Of a stretch of 64,000 bases of DNA, positions 7,776 to 16,612 are shown in pieces. Under the pieces are notes generated by a model. The model saw only the letters and a list, made by a program, of their open reading frames with translations. It searched no databases and had not been told where the DNA came from. Both the position numbers and the translations under genes were made by a program. The stretch's first letter is position 1. Each line of letters starts with the position of its first letter. This stretch comes from Phycisphaerales bacterium (lineage in GTDB: Bacteria; Planctomycetota; Phycisphaerae; UBA1845; UTPLA1). Where the stretch lies: the NCBI GenBank assembly GCA_022360095.1, contig JAKSDK010000668.1:124001-188000 (forward strand). The letters run 5' to 3'.

Positions 7776-7997
7776 TGGAACGGCATTATCGACGGAACTG
7801 CGCCGTTGCCAAAGCCCGGGTGAAATTTACTCATGTTCGCATCGATTCCTTTCTCCATCCATGTGAGCTGAGCGGAAAACACGGCCCCTGAAAAACAACA
7901 GACAAATCCATGAACGACTTGTTCGAATGATGACGAAGAAAAAATGCGTCTTTCACTGGCAAACGCCAGCGCCATGCGATCAGGGGCGACAAATGGG

Positions 7998-10274
7998 TCA
8001 AGATGGCACTTGGATCTGGATGTACTGATTGGCGTTGCCGCAACCGGCTGATGGGGATGAGCGGCCATGTGCTTCATCGCTCAAGAGGTCGTTGATATGA
8101 CTCGCAAGAAGATCGCACCGTACGGGCGAATGAAGAATCACGCTGCGACGCGTGCTCAACTCAGGACAATCCTCTATGGATGAACCGCTCGCGATGACGA
8201 TCGTGGGTAGGTTCGTCGCGCCCTCAGATTGTTCACATTTGATCAGCCTGCGCATCACTCTGTTTGTTGACGCTGGCGATGCGATGTGCACGACGGCGAT
8301 CGTCGGTACGCTCTCCGGCATTTCACCCACGGCTGCTCGACGCCAAAGCTCCAAGGTGGATTTGTGAGCCGCGCCATCGATGATGAGTGGGATTGCGGTC
8401 TTCGCCAACTTCCGGACGGGTGGCGCCGATGAATCGGCATCAACATCGTGTTTGTCATTGAGAGCCATCACAGCCTGAATCGACGGCAGTTCGTCAAGCG
8501 TCGACCCGATCGCGGCCGCCAATTGCGCTTCTTTCACGCCCAAGAGTTCAATCAGGTCCGCGATGGGGTAAAGGCGTTCGTTGCCGCTTGCGCCGAGCAA
8601 CAAGGCATGAGCCATCCGATCTGAAAGCGCGATGGTGGCAACATCACGCAAGACGTTCTTTGGAAGCCGCGATATCGTCCGAATAGAATCGTGATGTCGC
8701 ACGACCATCTCGCTAAGCCGATTGCTAAAGCCCCACGTTTTCATCAACTCTCCGAGCACAGCCCCATGTGTCGTACCGAGCAAACGACTCTCAACGATCT
8801 CCAGAGGCAGATCCAATTCTTCCGAAGTAGAAAGCACTTCCGCATACTCGTCCGGCGCCACGCGGAGGAGAATCAGGCGGCCTGCATCATGAAGAATTCC
8901 ACAAACGAAGGGATCTACTTCGGAATCGATCGTACCGAGATGTGCCGCGATCAGGCCGCAAGCGACCGAATGTTCCCAGAATTGTCCGGCGTCAATGTGC
9001 CCGGAGACACCGGATCCAAATCGATCAAACACCTGGCACGTCAGCGCGAGGTTTCGGATTTCGTTGATTCCGAGAACCGTGACGGCATCCAGAATCGAGT
9101 CGACACTCCGTTTGCGGGCAAACGGCGAGGTGTTTGCAAGCCGCAAGACACGCATGGACAAGAGCGGATCTTGCGAGACCGCCTTCGCCACATCTCGTGC
9201 AGAACAGCCTTGAGACTGGGTCACCCGAAGAACACCTTGAATTGCCGGTGACCACGATTCGGGTGAGTCGAACGTCCGAATCCTCTCGATGAGGTCCGAC
9301 GCCTCACAAACAGCCTTGGTCGATCTTAGTGCAGCGAGGGCCTCTTCATGCTTTTTGGTGCCGTCGGTTTCCCTCACGGTGTGGACGGCGGCTTGTCTTG
9401 TTGATGTGCCATCCGTAGACGACACGTCATTGGAAGGAGACGGAGAAGTCGATTGTTCAGAATTAGCCCGGTTTGACTCATCGATTGACGCCGTCAGGTC
9501 CGAGCAGACTTGCGCCGACACGCGTTGGAGGGCCTCGATGACAACCGGGTCGAATCGGCTCCCAGCATCGGAGCGGACCGCGCTGACCACCGAATCGAGG
9601 TCTGTCGGCGCATCATGACCGCCTCCATTTAATCTGTACTCCATCACATCAACGAGTGAGATGATCCGTGCACTCAGCGGGATTTGCCCTTCCTGTAGCC
9701 TGAATGGGCCTCGTCCGTCGAACCATTCGTGGTGATACCAGATCGCCTCAATGGCCTCGGGGAAGTCGGGAAACGCATGATGGACAAGTCGCCCGCCCAG
9801 CACGAGATGGGGCACAAGCTCGGAATCGAGCGGGCCGTCGAGAAGCCGATCCAATTGAATCTGCCGATCCGGCAGTGCGAGCAGTCCGACATCGTGGAAT
9901 GCCGCAGCGAGCCGCAACGAATAGGTGGCGTCGTGAGACATCCCCAATTCGTTCGCCATGGTCACGGATGCATCCTCGACGTGTTTGCTCCGTCCAATCA
10001 ACTGGGGAAGGCGGTGCTCAAGGATATGGATGCAGAACCGCCAGCATTCCCAACAATGTCGTCGGGTGTTCGCCTGTCTCCAGAATGGCATCGCAGGAAA
10101 CGGCATTTGACGAATCCGGGGATCAGTAAGACTTCGAATACACTCGGCCCTGGGACGACGAAATGATCGAGCGGCCCAATTTAGACTATCGGGCTGATTT
10201 GGAACGGACTCCAGCGAGAACAAATCGCGAAATACAATGACAAGGGACCTCCGCCGAAGGAACGGAGCGTACAA
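7998..10274 (-). CDS. Degenerate HD-GYP plus HDOD signalling protein
   Basis: This protein of up to 758 residues has two signalling domains. The first (~90-260) resembles HD-GYP cyclic-di-GMP phosphodiesterases: 'AAAFHDVGLLALPD' with HD at 127-128, and 'HHEWFDGRGPF' at 181-191. The diagnostic GYP triplet is replaced by GPF, so activity is doubtful. The second (~330-530) is an HDOD domain ('VSQDPLLSMRVLRLANTS', 'CGILHDAGRLILLRVAP', 'GTTHGAVLGELMKTWGFS'), a non-catalytic relative used in two-component and stress signalling. A low-complexity Ser/Thr-rich linker joins them. The extreme N-terminus is uncertain: the longest frame begins with TTG, and an ATG at 10106 is another option. The last ~100 residues match nothing I know. 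Confidence 0.8.
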   Translation of the reverse strand: MYAPFLRRRSLVIVFRDLFSLESVPNQPDSLNWAARSFRRPRAECIRSLTDPRIRQMPFPAMPFWRQANTRRHCWECWRFCIHILEHRLPQLIGRSKHVEDASVTMANELGMSHDATYSLRLAAAFHDVGLLALPDRQIQLDRLLDGPLDSELVPHLVLGGRLVHHAFPDFPEAIEAIWYHHEWFDGRGPFRLQEGQIPLSARIISLVDVMEYRLNGGGHDAPTDLDSVVSAVRSDAGSRFDPVVIEALQRVSAQVCSDLTASIDESNRANSEQSTSPSPSNDVSSTDGTSTRQAAVHTVRETDGTKKHEEALAALRSTKAVCEASDLIERIRTFDSPESWSPAIQGVLRVTQSQGCSARDVAKAVSQDPLLSMRVLRLANTSPFARKRSVDSILDAVTVLGINEIRNLALTCQVFDRFGSGVSGHIDAGQFWEHSVACGLIAAHLGTIDSEVDPFVCGILHDAGRLILLRVAPDEYAEVLSTSEELDLPLEIVESRLLGTTHGAVLGELMKTWGFSNRLSEMVVRHHDSIRTISRLPKNVLRDVATIALSDRMAHALLLGASGNERLYPIADLIELLGVKEAQLAAAIGSTLDELPSIQAVMALNDKHDVDADSSAPPVRKLAKTAIPLIIDGAAHKSTLELWRRAAVGEMPESVPTIAVVHIASPASTNRVMRRLIKCEQSEGATNLPTIVIASGSSIEDCPELSTRRSVILHSPVRCDLLASHINDLLSDEAHGRSSPSAGCGNANQYIQIQVPS

Positions 10275-10408
10275 TTACGCTTTGCTGTCGATAGAGGTGC
10301 TTGTCGATATTTATAGGACACTAAGAAATGATTGAGATGCGCGCGAACAGGGGCTCGCCGCGCGCACCGAGTGGGTCGTCAACCCGGTGACAACGGCATC
10401 GGACGAAG

Positions 10409-10448
10409 AAAAAAACGGCACGCAAGGGTTTGTAAATCCTTACGTGCC
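10409..10448 (-). terminator. Terminator downstream of tRNA-Glu
   Basis: On the minus strand GGCACGTAAGG (10448-10438) pairs with CCTTGCGTGCC (10427-10417) with one mismatch. A run of seven T residues follows (10415-10409). It starts 11 bp after the tRNA 3' end. Confidence 0.85.
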
Positions 10449-10458
10449 ATTTCTTAAG

Positions 10459-10531
10459 CACCCCCACGGGGACTCGAACCCCGGTCTCCAGGATGAGAAC
10501 CTGATATCCTAGGCCACTAGACGATGGGGGC
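10459..10531 (-). tRNA. tRNA-Glu (anticodon CTC)
   Basis: This is a 73-nt cloverleaf on the minus strand. The acceptor is GCCCCCA with TGGGGGT and G discriminator, the D-arm is TCGTCTAGTGGCCTAGGA, and the anticodon loop TTCTCAT gives CTC. The T-arm is CGGGGTTCGAGTCCCCG. The overall sequence is typical of bacterial glutamate tRNAs. CCA is not encoded. Confidence 0.95.
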
Positions 10532-10601
10532 CTGGGTCCGCCCGTGGCCGTCTTCAGCCGACAGGCGCAACTTAAGGGGGACGTTGGTTATACCGCGCAA
10601 T

Positions 10602-10633
10602 GGGTCGGGGGACCAGGGGAAAGGGGACCGGGG
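10602..10633 (+). repeat. G-run cluster with G-quadruplex potential
   Basis: Five runs of 3-5 guanines (10602-10604, 10607-10611, 10616-10619, 10623-10626, 10630-10633) are separated by 2-4 bases, which satisfies the usual intramolecular G-quadruplex pattern. It lies about 190 bp upstream of the FmdB-like gene on the coding strand. Function is not implied. Confidence 0.6.
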
Positions 10634-10822
10634 AATCGGTGATCGAAAAACCGCAGACCGACGACGGCTTGTTCGAAGTTCGAATCACGTTTTGAACTTT
10701 TCCGATCCCTTGCACTCCTAATCCTCAGATCCGACAATTTGTCACCCATAACCATCCAAGATATACTCCCCCAAGCCCCAATTGGGTGTCCTTAAACTGT
10801 GTCTCACAGGAGAGCGCATCGC

Positions 10823-11047
10823 GTGCCGATTCTCGAGTTTTATTGCCCAAACTGTGACGAGGTCTTCGAAGAGCTGGTCCGGTCCTCCCAGAAAAAATCG
10901 TCGATCGCTTGCCCGACCTGCAAAAACAAGCAGGTTTCACGGCAAGTCAGCGTCTTCTCGGCTCGCGGAGCAAGTGCTGAAAAGGCGGCGTCCGTGCCGT
11001 CGGCCTGCGGACGATGTGGGGACCCGAACGGCCCCTGTGCCTCCTAA
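10823..11047 (+). CDS. FmdB-family zinc ribbon protein
   Basis: This 74-residue protein starts at GTG (10823), because the family signature '(M)PILEFYCPNC' begins there and AGGAG lies ~10 nt upstream. Zinc ligands are Cys8, Cys11, Cys30 and Cys33 (CPNC...CPTC). The C-terminal tail adds a second cysteine cluster (CGRCGDPNGPC). FmdB-type proteins are small putative regulators of unproven function. Some were named from formamidase operons, but nothing here supports that pathway. It is followed 33 bp later by a small membrane protein gene in the same direction, so the two may be co-transcribed. Confidence 0.85.
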   Translation: MPILEFYCPNCDEVFEELVRSSQKKSSIACPTCKNKQVSRQVSVFSARGASAEKAASVPSACGRCGDPNGPCAS

Positions 11048-11080
11048 GTCAGGAATTTCGATTTGGAGCATTCGCTTTCT

Positions 11081-11536
11081 ATGGCCCCTCCTCGTAGCAA
11101 ACAACGAGCCCCGTCGGCGCCGGTTGTCGCCATACTCGCCTGGATTCTTCCCGGGCTGGGGCATTGGTGGATCGGAGAACGCTCGAGGGCCATCATCCTG
11201 TTCGTCGCAACGACCGTGACCTTTTGGGGCGGCGTGGCGGTGGCCGGCGTTCGCTCGGCTGTGACGCTGAAGGAAAACGGGTTATGGTTTGCCGCGCAGA
11301 TCTGCATGGGACCACAGGCCCTTGGAGCCTGGTCCTGGAGTCACCGCCTTTCCGAGCGACCGGCTGATCCGTTCAAGGCATTCTGGCCTTCCGCGGACAT
11401 CGGTGTCGTTTATGCCGGCGTTGCCGGCTTGCTGAACCTGCTGATTATCCTGGACGCGCTCGCCCGGGTTGAGGCCAAACAGGTGCATTCCGCCCGCGGC
11501 CCGCCCAAGAAGAGCCACGACCAACGGGCACGATGA
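11081..11536 (+). CDS. Small multi-pass membrane protein (DUF6677-like)
   Basis: This 151-residue protein starts at the ATG at 11081. A TTG at 11063 with an AGGA site is an alternative. The first membrane segment reads 'VVAILAWILPGLGHWWIGE', with the PGLGHWWxGE signature of a small membrane protein family found in planctomycetes (I believe DUF6677). Two or three further hydrophobic stretches follow (~33-53, ~65-80, ~105-125). The tail is basic and hydrophilic. No enzymatic motif is visible and the function is unknown. It sits between the zinc ribbon gene and another short membrane protein, probably as one transcription unit. Confidence 0.75.
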   Translation: MAPPRSKQRAPSAPVVAILAWILPGLGHWWIGERSRAIILFVATTVTFWGGVAVAGVRSAVTLKENGLWFAAQICMGPQALGAWSWSHRLSERPADPFKAFWPSADIGVVYAGVAGLLNLLIILDALARVEAKQVHSARGPPKKSHDQRAR

Positions 11537-11564
11537 CACGACGACAAACGGTTCCATAATAAGC

Positions 11565-11819
11565 ATGGCAGATTTGCTCACCAATCTATTGGATTTTGTG
11601 CATGACCTGTTCGTAAAGCCGATTCCGATTACCGGGACCGGGCGTTTGCTGATGCTGGTGCCGCTTGCCCTCATGGTCAGCGTCGTCTACCGGACGATCC
11701 GGTGTGAACGGCTCCGGTCGGTCCCGTTGGCGAGCCTGAGCCTTTGCTTCATGATCGTGACGGGTATGCTGCTGATCGGTGTTGTCCTGCTCGCCGCCTA
11801 TCATCTACTCGCTGCGTAG
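11565..11819 (+). CDS. Small two-helix membrane protein
   Basis: This 84-residue protein is read from the ATG at 11565 (MADLLTNLLD). It has two strongly hydrophobic helices (~27-43 and ~56-80) separated by a short basic loop (RTIRCERLRS). It begins 28 bp after the preceding membrane protein gene and in the same direction. No family is recognised. A role linked to its upstream neighbour is a guess from proximity only. Confidence 0.6.
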   Translation: MADLLTNLLDFVHDLFVKPIPITGTGRLLMLVPLALMVSVVYRTIRCERLRSVPLASLSLCFMIVTGMLLIGVVLLAAYHLLAA

Positions 11820-12000
11820 ACGCGGTCACATCGCTTCTCCGATCGCAAAAAAGCGTGCCGGCGTCTCGCCAGCGCGGCGGAATTACTTTACACTGAAACC
11901 CCGGGGGATATCGTGGCGCTTCCGGCGTAGGCTAATCATGGAGGTGTGTGCGTCTGTCCGCCGTACAAAACGGTCATGGATCTAATCGGAGAATCGAACG

Positions 12001-12549
12001 ATGTCGGTTACTGTAAAACGAGCTACCCTTTGGACGATTGACACATCGAATACGCCGGGCACGCTGGCTTCGACGTTGGGACCTTTGGCGGATCGACGCG
12101 TGAATCTCGACCTCGTCATGGGATACAGCCATCCGGACAAATCGGGTGCTACGATTGAAGTCTATCCGGTCAGTTCACAGCACGCTCAAAAAGCCGCCAA
12201 GGCGACAGGGTTTTCGAAGTCGGCTTTTCCGTGCGTGACCGTCACGGGGAAGAATCGTGTCGGCCTGGGTCGTCAGATCGCAGCCGCTCTTTCAGACGTC
12301 GGCATCAATCTGAACTTTTTCATGGCACAGGTAGTGGACCATAAATATACGGGGATGTTCAGCTTCGAAGCCGAATCGGAAGCCGACCTCGCCGTCAAGA
12401 TCATCCGCCAGGCGGTCAAGGCGAAAGCAACACGAAAAACCGCGACGAGGGCGTCCACGAGCAAACGATCGAGTGTCAAGAAGAAATCAACTGCGCGTCG
12501 AAAGACGGTGAAGAAGAAAGCCGCAAAAAAATCTCCACGTAGACGTTAG
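12001..12549 (+). CDS. ACT-like regulatory domain protein with histone H1-like basic tail
   Basis: This is a 182-residue protein with a GGAG site before its ATG. Residues ~4-60 have an ACT-like beginning: 'ATLWTIDTSNTPGTLASTLGPLADRRVNLDLVMGY', with the strand, turn 'NTPGTL' and helix typical of ACT amino-acid sensors. Residues ~78-135 look like a second, related unit ('VTVTGKNRVGLGRQIAAALSDVGINLNFFM'). From ~138 to the end the chain is almost only Lys, Arg, Ala, Thr and Ser, with 'KKKSTARRKTVKKKAAKKS', very like bacterial histone H1-type DNA-binding tails. The two parts together suggest ligand sensing coupled to nucleic-acid binding, which is inference. No amino-acid biosynthesis gene is adjacent. 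Confidence 0.75.
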   Translation: MSVTVKRATLWTIDTSNTPGTLASTLGPLADRRVNLDLVMGYSHPDKSGATIEVYPVSSQHAQKAAKATGFSKSAFPCVTVTGKNRVGLGRQIAAALSDVGINLNFFMAQVVDHKYTGMFSFEAESEADLAVKIIRQAVKAKATRKTATRASTSKRSSVKKKSTARRKTVKKKAAKKSPRRR

Positions 12550-12601
12550 AGCTTTCGACTACATCATGAATGCGTTGCCGCCGCCTAAGCGAGGAGTCGT
12601 C

Positions 12602-13831
12602 GTGAAAGAAGGAATGTTCCCGCGATTTGCTCAGTTCATCTGTGTTTTCATCTGTTTGCCGCTGATCGGATGTGATCCGACGACAAGAAGCGACAAAGAC
12701 AAGAAGAAGGATTCACCGGCATCGCGCAATCCCGCTGAATCCACTCAACAGGGGACTTCCAACGAGTCCACGGCCGCTTCCGGGGGGCCGAGTTGGTCGT
12801 GTGAAACGGAGCATGATTTCGGCGACGTCTGGGCCGGAATTACGCTAAGGCATCCTTTCAAATTCCAGAACGTAGGCGACGAGACCTTAAATATCTTGGA
12901 GGCCAAAGCGAGGTGCGCCTGTTCCGTCGCTGAAAATTACACGAAGAAAGTCGAACCCGGTAAGAGCGGCGTCATTCCGTTTCGACTCATCACGGCGAAC
13001 AAATCGGGGCCTGTGAACGAATATCTGGACATCAGAACCAACGATCCGAACCGTCCGATCATGAAGCTGGTGATGATGGGGACGGTCAAGACCGTATGCA
13101 ACGTTGAAGTCATCACCGACACTCGCCTCGATCAGCCCGGCATTTCTCAGGAGGAAATCGACAAGATCAAACGAAGCCGGGGCAGTTTCAGCAAAATCAG
13201 CGGGAAGGACAAGTTGCACCGCGTCATTCGACTCACGAATACGTCCGGTGCGCCCCTATCATTAGCAATGCAGCCGATTCGCCCCCCTAATTCGCGGTTT
13301 GCAGCCAGCCTTAAGGAGGTCGAGCCCGGTCAGATTTTTGAACTCACGATCGACGGCACGCCGCCTTTTCCTCCCGGTTATTCAAACGCTTCCGTCGTTT
13401 TCAAAACGAACATTCCAGATCAGCCCAACTATGGCGTCGCACTGTCTGCGTACGTGGCGCCTCGCATCGAGATCATTCCCAAGAAAATCGTTGCGGACAA
13501 TACGAGTAAGAACATCAAGAACCGTACGATCAGGATTACCAACAATGGGACAACGCCCTTGAAGGTTACTTCCGTTTCCGTGAGTGACCCCAATTACAAA
13601 GTCAGGCTCAAGCCCCCGGACACTGCCCAACCCAAGGAAACCATTGTCATCGGCGTCGTGTTGCCGGAGGGAGATTACAGGCCGCCTCCCTGGGGAGAAG
13701 TGATTCGCATCGCAACGACGGATGCTGAAAAGCCGCTCATCGAATTGAACGTCCTGCCTCATTTAAGGCGTCCGCCGACGAAAAGGCCGCTTGACGTCCC
13801 CTTGAAGTTCCATCCGGGCGAGATGCCTTAG
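12602..13831 (+). CDS. DUF1573 lipoprotein
   Basis: This protein of about 409 residues is read from GTG at 12602, chosen because GAGGAG lies 5 nt upstream and a clean lipoprotein signal follows (hydrophobic stretch ending LPLIGC). An ATG at 12566 is the alternative. A charged Lys/Asp/Ser-rich linker precedes the first Ig-like DUF1573 domain: 'HDFGDVWAGITLRHPFKFQNVGDETLNI' and 'KARCACSV'. More beta-domains follow ('YVAPRIEIIPKKI', 'RTIRITNNGTTPLKV'). DUF1573 proteins are abundant, mostly uncharacterised exported proteins. The second one in this window (20247-21566) has the same layout. Probable location is a cell-envelope membrane surface. Confidence 0.85.
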   Translation: MKEGMFPRFAQFICVFICLPLIGCDPTTRSDKDKKKDSPASRNPAESTQQGTSNESTAASGGPSWSCETEHDFGDVWAGITLRHPFKFQNVGDETLNILEAKARCACSVAENYTKKVEPGKSGVIPFRLITANKSGPVNEYLDIRTNDPNRPIMKLVMMGTVKTVCNVEVITDTRLDQPGISQEEIDKIKRSRGSFSKISGKDKLHRVIRLTNTSGAPLSLAMQPIRPPNSRFAASLKEVEPGQIFELTIDGTPPFPPGYSNASVVFKTNIPDQPNYGVALSAYVAPRIEIIPKKIVADNTSKNIKNRTIRITNNGTTPLKVTSVSVSDPNYKVRLKPPDTAQPKETIVIGVVLPEGDYRPPPWGEVIRIATTDAEKPLIELNVLPHLRRPPTKRPLDVPLKFHPGEMP

Positions 13832-13875
13832 GCGTCTGTCCGGTTCATTGCGCATTCCATCCGCTTGACGAAGGT

Positions 13876-16542
13876 TCACCCTCCTATGGATGGCTTGTCG
13901 AGCCGCCTGACAGGACGGACGCCGATGTCGGGTTGTCGATAGCTGGTCGGGGCGTAGTCTCTCATCGACGAACGCGCCTTCGCGGCCTTGTCACGAAAGC
14001 TCCCACCTCGAATCACGCGATACCCACCCTGGCCTGAGCCTGTTTCGCGTTTTCCGTCGCCGGCTCGGGCAGCAAAATCATGATAATCCCCAAAGCCGTC
14101 GAGACACCATTCGGACACATTTCCCAAAACGTTGTGAAGACCAAACCCGTTGGCTTTGAAGCGGTCAACTGGTGCGAGTTCATAGCCGTATCCATCTTCA
14201 AGCCACTCGTCGTAAGTTCCGTATCGAGGGGCCCCGCTCTTTTGCAACGCCCTGTCCGCCAGGTTGGCCGCTCCTTGGAGCGACTCTCGCTGAGCGCCCG
14301 TCCACCATGGTGTCGTCGTTCCGCCCCTGGCCGCATACTCCCATTGTGCCTCGGTCGGCAGCGCAAGTCCGAGTTGCGAGAGCACCGCTTCGCACTGGCC
14401 CCACGTCACATTTTCAATCGGGAGCGAGACGCCGGCATGAATGCCTTCTTCCGCCTGACAGGATCGCGGATCAAAGTTCTCGGCTCGTCGCCACTGACAT
14501 CGGGTCATTTCAAACTTCGATATGAAAAAAGCGTCGAGAGACACTTCGGACAGGGGGCCTTCAATCACATCCGCAAAAGGATCGACATTGGGAGCCCCTT
14601 CCGGATCATCGATTGAGGGCGGCGAGGCGCCCATGTTGAACTTTCCACCGGGAAGAAGCACGAAGACCAGACCGGCTCTGTTTTCCAGGGACGAACTTTC
14701 GACACCCTTTCTCCCGGACCACATGCAGGTCTGCCAATGCAAAAACTCCCAGAGTTTTGATTCAGGATTCCGACCGAGCGGAATTAACCCCATTTGAGGC
14801 GCAATCAGAAGCCCGTCATACGCGGGACACGCTTCACGGTCGGCAATCGAAGCAACGGCCTGCTCCCATGCTTCTCGATATCGAACGATCGTTTCGAGTT
14901 CGACTGTGCTCGCGAACTCGAGCCGTCGTGCTACGTTCGAAAAAGTCCCGACGTCCAGCTTGAAAAAGTCCTCGAGTCTGTCTACCAAATCCGAGAGTGC
15001 GTCGTATTGCAATCGATCGGCCGGGTCTTCAAATTCTTTGATGGATTCTCTCGGAATCAGTTCTTCGAGTTTGCGTTCCTCGTCCTTGAGCCATTGAATC
15101 GTCTCATGATCACGGTTCGCATCTTCCACTTTCTCCAGCTCGCCCAGCTTTTTTCTGATTTCCAGAAGCTCCTCACCATGCCGATGGGATGTACGGTCCA
15201 GCTCTTGTATCAGGTCGAATCGGGGAGAACGTTCAACAAGCTCAATCCGATCGACCCGGTATTCCAGCAATCTTGGCCTCAACTCCTGTGCCTTGGTCAG
15301 CCAGCTTCTCAATTCGGGAATCTTCTCCGGCGTCGCGGGCCATAACCTTTTGGACTCGGCCATACGAGTATTCAAAGTCCGAGCATCAGCAAGACGGCGA
15401 AACTCATCGACGCGCTGCTTCTCCAATTGGAATGCCCAGGTGCTGGCGACCAGTCCGATCGACAATGCAACGATGACGCCGGCCACACTGCCGACGATCG
15501 CCTTGTTTCTCCAGGCGAACTTTCGAAACTTGTAGAGATTGCTCGGAGGTCTCGCCTGAATCGGCTCTTCGTTCAAGTAACGTCGCAGATCGGCCGCAAA
15601 ATCCGCTCCGGACTGATATCGCCTTTGCGGCTCTTTCTCCAAGGCCTTGAAGATGATGGTTTCAACGTCGCCTCGGAGATGACGATTCAACAGACTTAGG
15701 CGCATCGGCTCTTTCTCTTGAATCGCCCGGGCAGCCTCTACCAAAGAGTGCTGCGAAATGTTGAACGGATATCGCCCCGTCAGCACTCGGTATCCCAACA
15801 CGCCGAGCGAATAGACGTCCGAACGCGCATCCACGTCGTTCGCGTTGCCCTTAATCTGCTCAGGACTCATATACGGGAGGGTACCGATGAGCTTCCGCAC
15901 ATCGGTCTTGAGCGTGGCCGCATGGATGTCGGCATCGGTGACTCGTGCGACTCCGAAATCCAGAATCTTAGGCTGACCGACGCCATCCGGGCCCGTCAAA
16001 TCGGACGACGATGAAGCCGCGTGGCTCACCAGGATATTGCTGGGCTTGAGGTCCCGATGAATCACGTTGTTTTGATGTGCGTGTTCGACCGCGTCGCATA
16101 CTTTGGCCAGGAGCACCAGTCGCTCTCGAAGCGCCAGATCGTTCGCCTCGCAATAGTCCGTCAACGGCAGACCGTCGATCAGTTCCATCACGAAGAACGG
16201 CTGCAAACCCAACCCCGTGTCGGCCGTTCCTCCTTCGTAGATGTGGGCGATGCCGATGTGGTGAAGCCGCCCGAGCACCTGAGCCTCTTTTTCGAACCTG
16301 CGAAGCATCTCGACAGAGACAATCCCGGATCGTAACACTTTCAGCGCGACGGTTCGTCGAGGGTGTTGCTGTTCGGCCTCGTAGACAACGCCCATGCCGC
16401 CCTGACCCAATACCTTCAGGATGCGATATCCTCCGATCTCCTCCGGTTTGGCCGATATTCGCGCTTCGGCGTCTTCGACCTGCCGGCGCACGGTCTCGAT
16501 GATGGCCCGATCATCATCAACCTTTGTCTTCTTTTTCCTCAT
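13876..16542 (-). CDS. Ser/Thr protein kinase fused to a formylglycine-generating-enzyme-like domain
   Basis: This is an 888-residue protein. The Hanks-type kinase domain (~39-310) has the glycine loop GQGGMGVVYEAE, Lys68, catalytic HRDLKPSN with Asp164, and DFG at 195-197. One membrane helix lies at ~347-370, followed by a charged, coiled-coil-like region (~380-560). Residues ~630-885 are an FGE/SUMF1-like domain: 'FVLLPGGKFNMGA', 'LPTEAQWEYAARGG', 'NVLGNVSEWCLDGFG' and 'RVIRGGSF'. This domain is common as a binding or sensor module in kinases and need not be a sulfatase activator. The kinase is expected inside the cell and the FGE-like domain outside. It lies 70 bp after an ECF sigma gene on the same strand, forming a sigma-kinase module. 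Confidence 0.93.
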   Translation of the reverse strand: MRKKKTKVDDDRAIIETVRRQVEDAEARISAKPEEIGGYRILKVLGQGGMGVVYEAEQQHPRRTVALKVLRSGIVSVEMLRRFEKEAQVLGRLHHIGIAHIYEGGTADTGLGLQPFFVMELIDGLPLTDYCEANDLALRERLVLLAKVCDAVEHAHQNNVIHRDLKPSNILVSHAASSSSDLTGPDGVGQPKILDFGVARVTDADIHAATLKTDVRKLIGTLPYMSPEQIKGNANDVDARSDVYSLGVLGYRVLTGRYPFNISQHSLVEAARAIQEKEPMRLSLLNRHLRGDVETIIFKALEKEPQRRYQSGADFAADLRRYLNEEPIQARPPSNLYKFRKFAWRNKAIVGSVAGVIVALSIGLVASTWAFQLEKQRVDEFRRLADARTLNTRMAESKRLWPATPEKIPELRSWLTKAQELRPRLLEYRVDRIELVERSPRFDLIQELDRTSHRHGEELLEIRKKLGELEKVEDANRDHETIQWLKDEERKLEELIPRESIKEFEDPADRLQYDALSDLVDRLEDFFKLDVGTFSNVARRLEFASTVELETIVRYREAWEQAVASIADREACPAYDGLLIAPQMGLIPLGRNPESKLWEFLHWQTCMWSGRKGVESSSLENRAGLVFVLLPGGKFNMGASPPSIDDPEGAPNVDPFADVIEGPLSEVSLDAFFISKFEMTRCQWRRAENFDPRSCQAEEGIHAGVSLPIENVTWGQCEAVLSQLGLALPTEAQWEYAARGGTTTPWWTGAQRESLQGAANLADRALQKSGAPRYGTYDEWLEDGYGYELAPVDRFKANGFGLHNVLGNVSEWCLDGFGDYHDFAARAGDGKRETGSGQGGYRVIRGGSFRDKAAKARSSMRDYAPTSYRQPDIGVRPVRRLDKPSIGG

Positions 16543-16612
16543 CGGTCGGACTCAACTCAAAGCGGTGAGGTGGAGAACGCCTGCCTGACACAATCCGTCT
16601 TCTGAATAGATA

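Noticed and set aside
8691-9251. A plus-strand open frame of 186 codons opposite the HD-GYP/HDOD gene
   Set aside because: The other strand encodes recognisable HDOD motifs in a continuous frame. This frame has no domain signature and is an antisense shadow.
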